The translations under genes and the position numbers were made by a program. From Paenibacillus lemnae (GTDB lineage: Bacteria > Bacillota > Bacilli > Paenibacillales > Paenibacillaceae), in contig NZ_JABBPN010000002.1 of NCBI RefSeq assembly GCF_012933385.1, forward strand, positions 310,001-374,000: a DNA stretch of 64,000 nucleotides. Reading direction: 5' to 3'. The notes under the pieces are model-generated. The model did no database searches. It was given only the letters and a program-made list of their open reading frames with translations, and was not told the DNA's origin. Below are positions 19,291 to 27,834 of the stretch, one piece after another. Positions within the stretch are counted from its first letter, which is position 1. Each line of letters opens with the position of its first letter.

Positions 19291-19490
19291 AATAAGATTG
19301 TTTTCCAATCTTATTTTTGTGAAAATAGAGCTCACTTCCTGATTAAGATTGATTTCCAGGCTTATTTTTCAACTTCACCCCGATTTCGCGACTACCCGGA
19401 GACTTTCCACTAGGTTTAAGACTGATTTTCAAGCTTAAACCGCTGTATAGTAGGAAAAATGAGGAAATAAGCTTGTTTTTCAAGCTTATT
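19291..19490. repeat. Four-hairpin repeat, copy A
   Basis: Intergenic element of 200 bp holding four 25-bp interrupted palindromes, each 10 nt + 5-nt loop + 10 nt. They are at 19291-19315 (AATAAGATTG/CAATCTTATT), 19342-19366, 19415-19439 and 19466-19490 (AATAAGCTTG/CAAGCTTATT). Start-to-start distances are 51, 73 and 51 bp. Copy B at 50276-50473 is the same element in the opposite orientation: hairpins in the same order, spacings 51, 71 and 51, and recognisably similar sequence between hairpins. No open reading frame spans it. The rest of 19115-19634 holds only the prmA promoter and a terminator. Function unknown. Confidence 0.85.
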
Positions 19491-19560
19491 CACCAGCGCG
19501 TGGGTAGCGTCAAGTATTCTGTGAAGTGTAGTGGCGTGCAGCTAGCCTCCTCAGCAACAC

Positions 19561-19605
19561 AAAAAAAGCTGCTCCGCAAGATCTGAAGATCCTTTGGAAA
19601 CAGCT
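19561..19605 (-). terminator. Terminator of the two-gene unit 20253-19635
   Basis: Minus strand hairpin, AGCTGTTTCC with GGAGCAGCT, carrying an inner GGATCT/AGATCT stem. Seven T residues follow. It lies 30 bp past the stop of the 66-aa gene. Confidence 0.75.
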
Positions 19606-19634
19606 CAAGATTAAAAACGATATATCACCTCTCT

Positions 19635-19835
19635 TTACTGAGGGCCATTTTCGTGATTGTCGAACATTTCTCTCAACTGGCGCTTGTCGGCTGCTTCACT
19701 GCGGCGAAGAGCTTCCACATCGTCTGTGTCCGCTTCCAGTGCAGAAAATTCCACGTCCTCATTTTTCGCGGATTGGAGTGCGATCATTTTTTGTGTTTTA
19801 TCGGCGATTCTGCCTCGTTTTACTCGACGCATCAT
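19635..19835 (-). CDS. Small charged protein of unknown function (66 aa)
   Basis: Not recognised. The 66-aa product has a basic N-terminus (MMRRVKRGRIADK) and an acidic, Ala/Asp/Glu-rich remainder ending REMFDNHENGPQ, likely helical and soluble. It has no signal peptide, membrane segment or cysteine motif. Support for a real gene is a strong GGAGGTG ribosome binding site 9-12 nt upstream of ATGATG, and a terminator just after the stop. It lies 46 bp downstream of the 123-aa gene and probably shares its transcript. Either of the two adjacent ATGs may be used. Confidence 0.65.
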   Translation of the reverse strand: MMRRVKRGRIADKTQKMIALQSAKNEDVEFSALEADTDDVEALRRSEAADKRQLREMFDNHENGPQ

Positions 19836-19881
19836 AATCTTTTACACCTCCCTTTTTTCTCTGCTACTCACACATTCACAT

Positions 19882-20253
19882 TTACATATAGCCTCCGGCC
19901 TGTTCGATGATCTTTACAGCCTGATCAGCCACTGTATCTTCCAGTACGACAGCAAGTATAATATCCCGCCCCTGCAGGCCGTCCGGCTCGCTGGCACTCA
20001 TCCCACTCGCTCCCGGATCTGCTGCGCCTAAAATTCCGGCCGATATATTGCTGAGCGCTGCATTCTGGGTCATAGCGGTTAAACTGGTGATTTCCCCGCT
20101 CAGCGGATTCATCGGGTTATTTAAACCTCCGCCGGGATAGGCGCTGAACCGGTCAACCGATACGTCAATCACACGCAGTGCCTTAAGCTTGTCCGCTGCT
20201 TCATGAGCTTGTTCAGGCGTGTTAAAATACGCCAGAATACTTTTTTCTGTCAT
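19882..20253 (-). CDS. Unknown protein with a stress-protein-like N-terminus (123 aa)
   Basis: Unidentified soluble protein. The N-terminus (MTEKSILAYFNTPEQAHEAADKLK) and C-terminus (RDIILAVVLEDTVADQAVKIIEQAGGYM) look like the two halves of a small alpha/beta domain. That domain resembles the YflT/GSP17M type found in general stress proteins. The middle (about residues 40-85) is a Gly/Asn/Ser/Ala-rich linker. The ATG at 20253 has AGGTG 6 nt upstream; a GTG 9 nt earlier overlaps that site. It is the first gene of a two-gene unit between dnaJ and prmA. The fold assignment is tentative. Confidence 0.65.
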   Translation of the reverse strand: MTEKSILAYFNTPEQAHEAADKLKALRVIDVSVDRFSAYPGGGLNNPMNPLSGEITSLTAMTQNAALSNISAGILGAADPGASGMSASEPDGLQGRDIILAVVLEDTVADQAVKIIEQAGGYM

Positions 20254-20392
20254 GTCTCTCACCTGCTTATCAGAACAAAATGTCGGAGCACAGATCTCGT
20301 CTCACATGCCGCATCAGAACCTTTTTTAGCATGTGTTGAAGGACCAAGGTTTATACTTTGCCAAAGCCCAGCTTGTTCGAAACGGGTTTAGC

Positions 20393-20421
20393 TGGATATG
20401 GAATTATTTGAATGTTATAAT
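20393..20421 (+). promoter_or_regulatory. Candidate promoter of the 65-aa membrane protein gene
   Basis: -35 TGGATA (20393-20398), 17-bp spacer, perfect -10 TATAAT (20416-20421), 48 bp upstream of the start codon. The -35 is weak. Confidence 0.4.
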
Positions 20422-20468
20422 TTCCCATAACATAAATTTACTGCTGTGATAATTAAGGAGGATGAACC

Positions 20469-20666
20469 ATGTTTACCTTAAAAAATTTCATGCTGGTTGT
20501 AATCAATCTGGTTGCAGAATTGTGGAGCGGTCCATTTCACAAATCGAGTTTCTACGATAAACGCACTCCTCGCGGAAATTCTACTGGTTACTTTACTTTT
20601 GTTACTGCTTCATTGTTCGTGACCATTGCACTTGCAGGTTATCTTTATTTACAATTCTACAAATAG
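20469..20666 (+). CDS. Small membrane protein of unknown function (65 aa)
   Basis: Not recognised. It has two hydrophobic segments (about residues 5-20 and 42-62) around a short polar loop with FHKSSFYDKRTPRGN, so it is probably a small bitopic or hairpin membrane protein. AAGGAGG lies 7 nt before the ATG, a -10 TATAAT lies upstream, and a bidirectional terminator follows. These make it a convincing single-gene unit, convergent with dnaJ. It is the only plus-strand gene between the Na/Pi symporter and rpsT. Confidence 0.7.
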   Translation: MFTLKNFMLVVINLVAELWSGPFHKSSFYDKRTPRGNSTGYFTFVTASLFVTIALAGYLYLQFYK

Positions 20667-20673
20667 CAAAAAA

Positions 20674-20715
20674 AAGAAGCGGCGATATCAGGTCTGCCCT
20701 GTACCGTCGCTTCTT
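20674..20715. terminator. Bidirectional terminator between the 65-aa gene and dnaJ
   Basis: AAGAAGCGGCG pairs with CGTCGCTTCTT (one G-T) around an inner CAGG/CCTG stem. On the minus strand an A/T-rich tract follows. It serves the end of dnaJ (stop 38 bp away) and the small plus-strand gene. Confidence 0.75.
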
Positions 20716-20752
20716 AATATTTATCTACCCCAGACATGCATCTGGATCCTGC

Positions 20753-21874
20753 CTAATCCCCGCGGAATGCTCTCTTCACGCGGTCAAAAAAGGACTGCTC
20801 ATTCTCATGTGTCTGCTCGCCGTCCATGGAGGCAAACTGGCGCAGTAAGTCTTTTTGTTCATCGCTCAGCTTGCTCGGTGTAACGACAACGACCTTCACA
20901 TGCTGGTCACCCTGACCCATCCCGCGCAGACGCGGTACGCCTTTGCCTTTCAGGCGGAAGTACGTGCCTGTCTGGGTACCCGCAGGAATCTTCAGCTTGA
21001 CTTTTTCTGTCAGGGTCGGGATTTCAATCTCATCTCCCAATGCAGCCTGAGCAAAAGTCAGCGGAATTTCACAGTAGATATCGTCACCTTCACGCTCGAA
21101 GAAATCATGCGGCTTCACGCGAATGACGATGTACAGATCTCCTGCCGGACCGCCGCGCAGACCGCCTTCGCCTTCTCCGCTCATGCGCAGCTGTGCTCCG
21201 TCGTCTACACCACCTGGTACACGAACATGGATCTTGCGCTGCTTTTTCACCTTGCCATTACCATGACATGTTCCGCACTTCTCTTTAATGATCGTGCCGG
21301 TACCATTACAGTTCGAACACGCACGGCGATTCACCATCCGCCCGAACGGTGTATTCTGCACAACCTCCTGCTGGCCGCTTCCATGACAGATGCCGCAGGT
21401 CTGAGGTTTCGTACCTGGCTTGGCGCCTGATCCCCCGCATGTATCACAAGACTCGGTTCTCGGAATGGTAATATCGGTTTCCTTGCCAAACACCGCTTCC
21501 TTAAACTCTACCGTCATTGTGTACTGCAGATCGTTACCGCGCTGCGGTGCATTCGGATCACGCCGGCCATTTCCACCGAAGAACATGTCGAATATATCTC
21601 CGAATCCGCCGCCAAAATCACCGGAGAATCCGCCTCCGCCCATACCCTGATTCGGGTCAACATGGCCGTATTGATCATAGCGCGCACGCTGCTGGCCGTT
21701 GCTCAGCACATCGTAAGCTTCTTTTACTTCCTTGAATTTGGTTTCCGCATCCTCGGCTTTGTTTACATCCGGATGATACTGCCGCGCCAGCTTTCGGTAC
21801 GACTTCTTGATATCATCCTCCGAAGCATCCTTCGCCACGCCGAGCACTTCGTAATAATCTCTTTTATCAGCCAC
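20753..21874 (-). CDS. dnaJ: DnaJ (Hsp40) co-chaperone
   Basis: Type I Hsp40 that delivers substrates to DnaK and stimulates its ATPase. The J domain with HPD is at about residues 4-65, and the G/F-rich linker contains [17 protein letters not shown]. Four CXXCXGXG zinc repeats ([32 protein letters not shown]) lie at about residues 145-210, followed by the C-terminal substrate domains. It is 373 aa. The start is the GTG at 21874 ([11 protein letters not shown]), with GGGGGTG 5 nt upstream; the ATG six codons earlier overlaps this site. It is the last gene of the HrcA-controlled operon. Confidence 0.97.
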   Translation of the reverse strand: MADKRDYYEVLGVAKDASEDDIKKSYRKLARQYHPDVNKAEDAETKFKEVKEAYDVLSNGQQRARYDQYGHVDPNQGMGGGGFSGDFGGGFGDIFDMFFGGNGRRDPNAPQRGNDLQYTMTVEFKEAVFGKETDITIPRTESCDTCGGSGAKPGTKPQTCGICHGSGQQEVVQNTPFGRMVNRRACSNCNGTGTIIKEKCGTCHGNGKVKKQRKIHVRVPGGVDDGAQLRMSGEGEGGLRGGPAGDLYIVIRVKPHDFFEREGDDIYCEIPLTFAQAALGDEIEIPTLTEKVKLKIPAGTQTGTYFRLKGKGVPRLRGMGQGDQHVKVVVVTPSKLSDEQKDLLRQFASMDGEQTHENEQSFFDRVKRAFRGD

Positions 21875-21915
21875 GGTTCCACCCCCATTCAATATATCTC
21901 TCGCTGGACAAAAGG

Positions 21916-21948
21916 AAAGTCAAAGTGCGGGACTCGCGCTTTGACTTT
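21916..21948 (-). other. Hairpin in the dnaK-dnaJ gap
   Basis: 14-bp inverted repeat, AAAGTCAAAGCGCG against CGCACTTTGACTTT (one G-T pair), with a 5-nt loop, between the dnaK stop and the dnaJ start. The sequence after it on the minus strand (CCTTTTG) is only weakly T-rich. A partial terminator or mRNA processing site is more likely than a full stop. Confidence 0.6.
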
Positions 21949-21970
21949 TCCCTGACTCAATTGATTCAGC

Positions 21971-23827
<1,857 letters not shown>

Positions 23828-23916
23828 TCATCATTTAACGCACGTCTAATGTGCGATTGATATCTATTTATGTGTTAGATTGAAGCCGGCTGGCGCGAAA
23901 AGCACTTCGCTAAAGC

Positions 23917-24510
23917 TTAGCTGCTTACCTTTACCATGGCCGGACGAAGTACCTTATCTTTCAGCATATACCCTTTTTGAACCTCTTCGACAACGATACC
24001 CTCTTCATGCTCATCGCTTTCCACCTGCATAATCGCCTGGTGAAATTCAGGGTTGAAAGGCTGGCCTACACTTTCCATCGCCTGAAGCCCTTCAGCATTT
24101 AGAACGCCTTCCAGCTGACGGAAAATCATATTGACCCCTTTTACCAGCGAGTCCGATTCAGGATCCACATTTGAAGCCGCAAGCGCACGTTCAAAGTTGT
24201 CGATCACCGGAATCAGTTCTGTGATCAGCTTGGAAGAAGCATATTTGGCCAGCTCTTCCTTTTCTTTCTGAGTCCGTCTGCGGAAGTTGTCAAAATCCGC
24301 CTGAGCACGCAGTGCGCGCTGCTGTGTTTCGGCAAGCTCCTCCTTCAGCGACTCTACTTCCTGATCCACAGCACCGCCAGCAGCACCCTCAATAGGTTCT
24401 GCAGACTCGGTCTCACTGTGACCCTGATTTTCCTGGTGCAGTGTTTCGTCCTGTGTATTATGTTCTTCTTGCATTTCTTCCTGAACGTTGGTTCCCTGTT
24501 CGTTATTCAA
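23917..24510 (-). CDS. grpE: GrpE nucleotide exchange factor
   Basis: Promotes ADP release from DnaK. An acidic Gln/Glu-rich N-terminus (about 60 residues) precedes the long helix (SLKEELAETQQRALRAQADFDNFRRR) and the beta domain. The beta domain shows NPEFHQAIMQVES and GIVVEEVQKGYMLKDKVLRPAMV, the GrpE signature, at the C-terminus. The likely start is the TTG at 24510 (MNNEQGTN), 11 nt after AGGAGG. A GTG at 24522 is too close to that site. It is 197 aa, normal. It lies 52 bp after the chaperonin gene and 104 bp before dnaK. Confidence 0.95.
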   Translation of the reverse strand: MNNEQGTNVQEEMQEEHNTQDETLHQENQGHSETESAEPIEGAAGGAVDQEVESLKEELAETQQRALRAQADFDNFRRRTQKEKEELAKYASSKLITELIPVIDNFERALAASNVDPESDSLVKGVNMIFRQLEGVLNAEGLQAMESVGQPFNPEFHQAIMQVESDEHEEGIVVEEVQKGYMLKDKVLRPAMVKVSS

Positions 24511-24562
24511 GATGAACTCCACCTCCTAATCATTATGTGTACGATTTGTATTCCTTATAGGA

Positions 24563-26110
24563 TCAATCATCCGGGCCTGCAGCATCCCGCATCTTGATAA
24601 CATGATGTATTCGCAGCACGGCCGCTGCGACTTCTCCCGCTGCACGAAGACCATGCAGCTTGACCGGTGCCGGATCCATAATGCCGCGCTCCTCATAATC
24701 CACCACGATGCCGGTATCACAGTCTATGCCCATCGAATCAGACCCTGTGACGATCTGTGCCGCCCGAACTTCTTCCATCTTCTCCAGCGGATTATACCCG
24801 GCATTCAGCAGAATCTGGGACATGGGACGCCGAAGGGCAGCAGATACGGCTTCAATTCCGAAAGCCTCCATCCCTTTTTGAGCTTCGCGGTAACGCTCCA
24901 GTTCATAAGAAACCGCAAGCTCGCTTGTCCCTCCTCCCGGCAGTACACCGCCGGCCGCGGCCGCCTGAAGAGCAGAGGCTGCATCGCCGGCGATTCTGGC
25001 CGCTTCACCGACGACCTCCGAGGTGCTTGCACCTACGATGACCGTGACGACCTTCACGCCCTGATCTCCCGCTGCAATACGGACACGCTCCAGCGTATCA
25101 TCATACGAAGCCTTGGGAGTGTGTCCAAGCACAGATGCCAAAACATCACGGTCCTTATGCAGCGCTGCCCGTCGGACCGGAACAGCGCCAGTCATATCAC
25201 ATACACGCCTTAAATCGGCGCGGGATACTCTTGGCACCACGAGAATCCCGTGATCCAGACAGAACTGCTCGGCATCCGGGTGTGCTCCCTTCTCCAGCAG
25301 GATCACCTTGACACCTATTTCGGCGAGGCGTGTAAGATCTGAAGCAAATACCTGCCGTATGTCCATATACCGGGAAAAGCCGGCTTCTGTGCTTATCGCT
25401 TCCTCGTCAAGATCATCGGGTTCCAGACCATCCATCAGTACGAGAACCTTAGCATCCTCATATTGAAGCTGTTCTTTTGCAAATAAAGGTTTTTGCCGGA
25501 GCAAAATGCCTTCGAAAACTTCATTATCCGCCTTCTCCAGAGCGATGATACTGTCGGCCAGATGATATGACGGATCCCGAAGCCGCTGCAAACCTGAGCG
25601 GGATGCAGCCTCCATGACGAGGTTGACCACATCCCGCCGTTCCCTTCCGGCTACATAGGCAGTTCGCTCCAGAAGCGGATCATGCAGTCCGTCAATACTC
25701 CTTGATCGTTTAGAAAGCAGCTCCAGGGCCATATCGATGCCCTGTCTCATCCCCTCCACGACCTTGGACGCCGGTACGCCTTTGACAATCCGGTCCACAC
25801 CCTCTTGAACCAGTGCACCCGCAAGCACCGTTGCGGTCGTCGTTCCATCGCCGATCTTCTGCTGCTGTGCCCTGGCGACCTGGATCAGCAAACGCGCTGC
25901 GGGATGAGTTACGTCCATCTTATCCAGTATGGTCACTCCATCGTTCGTTATAACGACTTCGCCTCGAGGTCCTACCAGCATGACGTCCAGTCCCTTGGGG
26001 CCCAGAGTTCCCTCAACGGCCGAGGTAACGGCACGCACGGCAGTGCTGTTATTTATCAATGTTGAATGACGTTCATCGCCGTCTCCATGAGACTGATTAC
26101 TCTGACTCAA
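24563..26110 (-). CDS. Group III (thermosome-like) chaperonin in the Hsp70 operon
   Basis: TCP-1/Cpn60-family chaperonin of 515 aa, far closer in motifs to archaeal thermosomes than to GroEL. The N-terminal equatorial domain has GTLGPKGLDVMLV, TNDGVTILDKMDVTHPAA and GDGTTTATVLAG (ATP site), all thermosome-style. The C-terminal half has the ATPase-loop motif GGGTSELAVSYEL and a group-II-type equatorial end, DTGIVVDYEERGIMDPAPVK then LRIHHVIKM. No GroES-type gene is adjacent. Techtmann and Robb described such group III chaperonins in some Firmicutes, in the hsp70 operon, with Carboxydothermus as prototype. The position here between hrcA and grpE fits. The start is probably the TTG at 26110 after GGGAGTG, 15 bp past hrcA. 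Expected control is HrcA/CIRCE. Confidence 0.9.
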   Translation of the reverse strand: MSQSNQSHGDGDERHSTLINNSTAVRAVTSAVEGTLGPKGLDVMLVGPRGEVVITNDGVTILDKMDVTHPAARLLIQVARAQQQKIGDGTTTATVLAGALVQEGVDRIVKGVPASKVVEGMRQGIDMALELLSKRSRSIDGLHDPLLERTAYVAGRERRDVVNLVMEAASRSGLQRLRDPSYHLADSIIALEKADNEVFEGILLRQKPLFAKEQLQYEDAKVLVLMDGLEPDDLDEEAISTEAGFSRYMDIRQVFASDLTRLAEIGVKVILLEKGAHPDAEQFCLDHGILVVPRVSRADLRRVCDMTGAVPVRRAALHKDRDVLASVLGHTPKASYDDTLERVRIAAGDQGVKVVTVIVGASTSEVVGEAARIAGDAASALQAAAAGGVLPGGGTSELAVSYELERYREAQKGMEAFGIEAVSAALRRPMSQILLNAGYNPLEKMEEVRAAQIVTGSDSMGIDCDTGIVVDYEERGIMDPAPVKLHGLRAAGEVAAAVLRIHHVIKMRDAAGPDD

Positions 26111-26125
26111 ACCGCCACACTCCCT

Positions 26126-27160
26126 TTACTTGTACCAGTGTGAAAGCAACCGGGTCAAATCTCCTGATAATACGTTCAGTATGCCGATCACCCGGGCGTA
26201 TTCCATACGGGTCGGCCCCAGAATCCCAATCGTGCCGATTGCTTTCCCGTCCGCCGAGTAGGTGGCTGTAATCAGACTGCAGTGTTCAAAAGCAGCATGA
26301 TTGTTTTCAGTACCAATCCGTACCTGAATCCCGGAATCTCCGGAAGCCGGAGCCATCATTTTCATCAAAGTCGGTGTCTGCTCAAGCAGTTCAAAAATGT
26401 TCCTTACCTTGTCGACATCCCGAAATTCCGGCTGATTCAGCATGTTCGTCGTCCCGCTGAGATAGACTTTATGTTCCTGCTCACCGTTATCCAGCGACTC
26501 ATCGAGCATCTTCATCAGTTGTTCATAATGGTCAATATGTCTCTGCATTTCCTGACCCAGCTCGGAGTACAGCCTGGACTTCAGCTTATACAGCGGAACA
26601 TTGCTCAATTTGCTGTTCAGCAGGTTCACGACTTGCTCCATATCTTGAATGGATACCCCGGGAGGGATGGATACAGTCTTGTTCTCCACCTGTCCCGTAC
26701 TCGTCACAATAATCGCAACCGCTGTACTTTCATTTAACGGAAGGAGTTGAAAATGACGCAGGGACGTATGAAAAACTTCCGGTCCCAAAAGGATGGAAGT
26801 ATAGTTCGTCATTTGAGACAAAATACCGGAAGCATGCTGGATCATCTGTTCCATTGCATTCAGCTTCTCGGCAAAAAAAGTTTTCATCACCTTCAGCTCG
26901 GATGGGTTGAACAAAAACGATGACGTAAGATGATCCACATAATAGCGGTATCCTTTATGCGATGGAATACGGCCTGCTGAAGTATGCGGCTGTTCCAGAA
27001 ACCCGAGCTCCTCCAGGTCTGCCATTTCATTGCGAATCGTCGCCGGACTGTATGCAACATCTCCGCGTTTGGATATGCTTCGTGAACCGACGGGCTCTGC
27101 CGAGCGGATATAGTCGTCGACGATGGCGTTTAGAATCATGCGCTGTCGATCTGTTAACAT
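26126..27160 (-). CDS. hrcA: HrcA heat-inducible transcription repressor
   Basis: Repressor that binds CIRCE and controls class I heat-shock genes. It begins MLTDRQRMILNAIVDDYI with a winged helix (about residues 1-75) containing SPATIRNEMADLEELGFLEQPHTSAGRIPS. The GAF-like and dimerisation regions follow, and the C-terminus has the IGILGPTRMEYARV signature. The ATG at 27160 has AGGAGGG 5 nt upstream; the ATG 45 nt earlier is rejected. It is 344 aa. It is first in hrcA-chaperonin-grpE-dnaK-dnaJ and is autoregulated through the CIRCE 38 bp upstream. Confidence 0.97.
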   Translation of the reverse strand: MLTDRQRMILNAIVDDYIRSAEPVGSRSISKRGDVAYSPATIRNEMADLEELGFLEQPHTSAGRIPSHKGYRYYVDHLTSSFLFNPSELKVMKTFFAEKLNAMEQMIQHASGILSQMTNYTSILLGPEVFHTSLRHFQLLPLNESTAVAIIVTSTGQVENKTVSIPPGVSIQDMEQVVNLLNSKLSNVPLYKLKSRLYSELGQEMQRHIDHYEQLMKMLDESLDNGEQEHKVYLSGTTNMLNQPEFRDVDKVRNIFELLEQTPTLMKMMAPASGDSGIQVRIGTENNHAAFEHCSLITATYSADGKAIGTIGILGPTRMEYARVIGILNVLSGDLTRLLSHWYK

Positions 27161-27198
27161 CTCGTTCCCTCCTTGCTGACTGAAGTTTTGTTTTGTCG

Positions 27199-27225
27199 TT
27201 AGCACTCATCAGCTTCGAGTGCTAA
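27199..27225. promoter_or_regulatory. CIRCE: CIRCE operator
   Basis: Perfect inverted repeat TTAGCACTC-N9-GAGTGCTAA (spacer ATCAGCTTC), the exact HrcA operator consensus, just downstream of the -10 of the hrcA promoter. Confidence 0.98.
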
Positions 27226-27236
27226 CCGATATTACA

Positions 27237-27266
27237 AAAATACCAAACTGAGCTGAGCATTGTCAA
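27237..27266 (-). promoter_or_regulatory. Sigma-A promoter of the hrcA heat-shock operon
   Basis: Minus strand perfect -35 TTGACA (27266-27261), an 18-bp spacer, then -10 TATTTT (27242-27237). The predicted transcription start falls at the CIRCE edge, so HrcA binding would block initiation. Confidence 0.75.
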
Positions 27267-27295
27267 GTCAGTTCGGTACTTCTACGCATGACTTT

Positions 27296-27757
27296 CTAAT
27301 TCAATTTTTTCAAAACGGCGATCTCATCACATGCGTGCTGCTTGCTGCAATGAATGCAGTCCGTCCATACTTTTTCAGGGAAGATTTCTTTCTCCACAAT
27401 TGAAAATCCGTTTTTGAGGAAAAAAGAAACTTCATATGTCAATGCCATGATCTTGGGAAGCTCGCGCTCCTTGGCTTCTTCAATCAGACGATCCACCAGC
27501 ATGGAACCGATTCCCTGCCCTTTATGTCCTTCTGAAATACCAAGGGAACGGATCTCAACCAAGTCACTTCCGAGCTGGCATAAAGATCCGCATCCGATAA
27601 CGTTTCCTTCCGATTCGGCAACTACAAACTCATTAATCTGTCTTTCCAGCACTTTTCTTGACCGCGGCAGCATGATCCCTTTCTCGGCATATCCCTGAAT
27701 CATCTGGTACAGCGGCTCCACATCGTCCAGTGTGGCTTTTCTGCATACGGCTGACAT
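27296..27757 (-). CDS. ArgA-like GNAT N-acetyltransferase
   Basis: Single GNAT domain of 153 aa. The acetyl-CoA loop is GHKGQGIGSMLVDRL (R/Q-x-x-G-x-G/A) at about residues 85-100, preceded by VEIRSLGIS on strand 4. The C-terminal signature KVWTDCIHC, then CDEIAVLKKL, is characteristic of the short N-acetylglutamate-synthase-like group. Its three cysteines may bind a metal. A role in arginine biosynthesis is plausible from family resemblance, but no arg gene is near. It ends just upstream of the hrcA promoter. Confidence 0.82.
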   Translation of the reverse strand: MSAVCRKATLDDVEPLYQMIQGYAEKGIMLPRSRKVLERQINEFVVAESEGNVIGCGSLCQLGSDLVEIRSLGISEGHKGQGIGSMLVDRLIEEAKERELPKIMALTYEVSFFLKNGFSIVEKEIFPEKVWTDCIHCSKQHACDEIAVLKKLN

Positions 27758-27834
27758 TCTACCGTCTCTCCTTTACGCGCTCCGTCATATATGTATGAAT
27801 AAATATACAACAGGACGTATACAAGTTCAATAGA

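Noticed and set aside
19291..19490. CRISPR array
   Set aside because: The units are diverged short palindromes with related intervening sequence, not identical repeats with unique spacers, and there are no cas genes.
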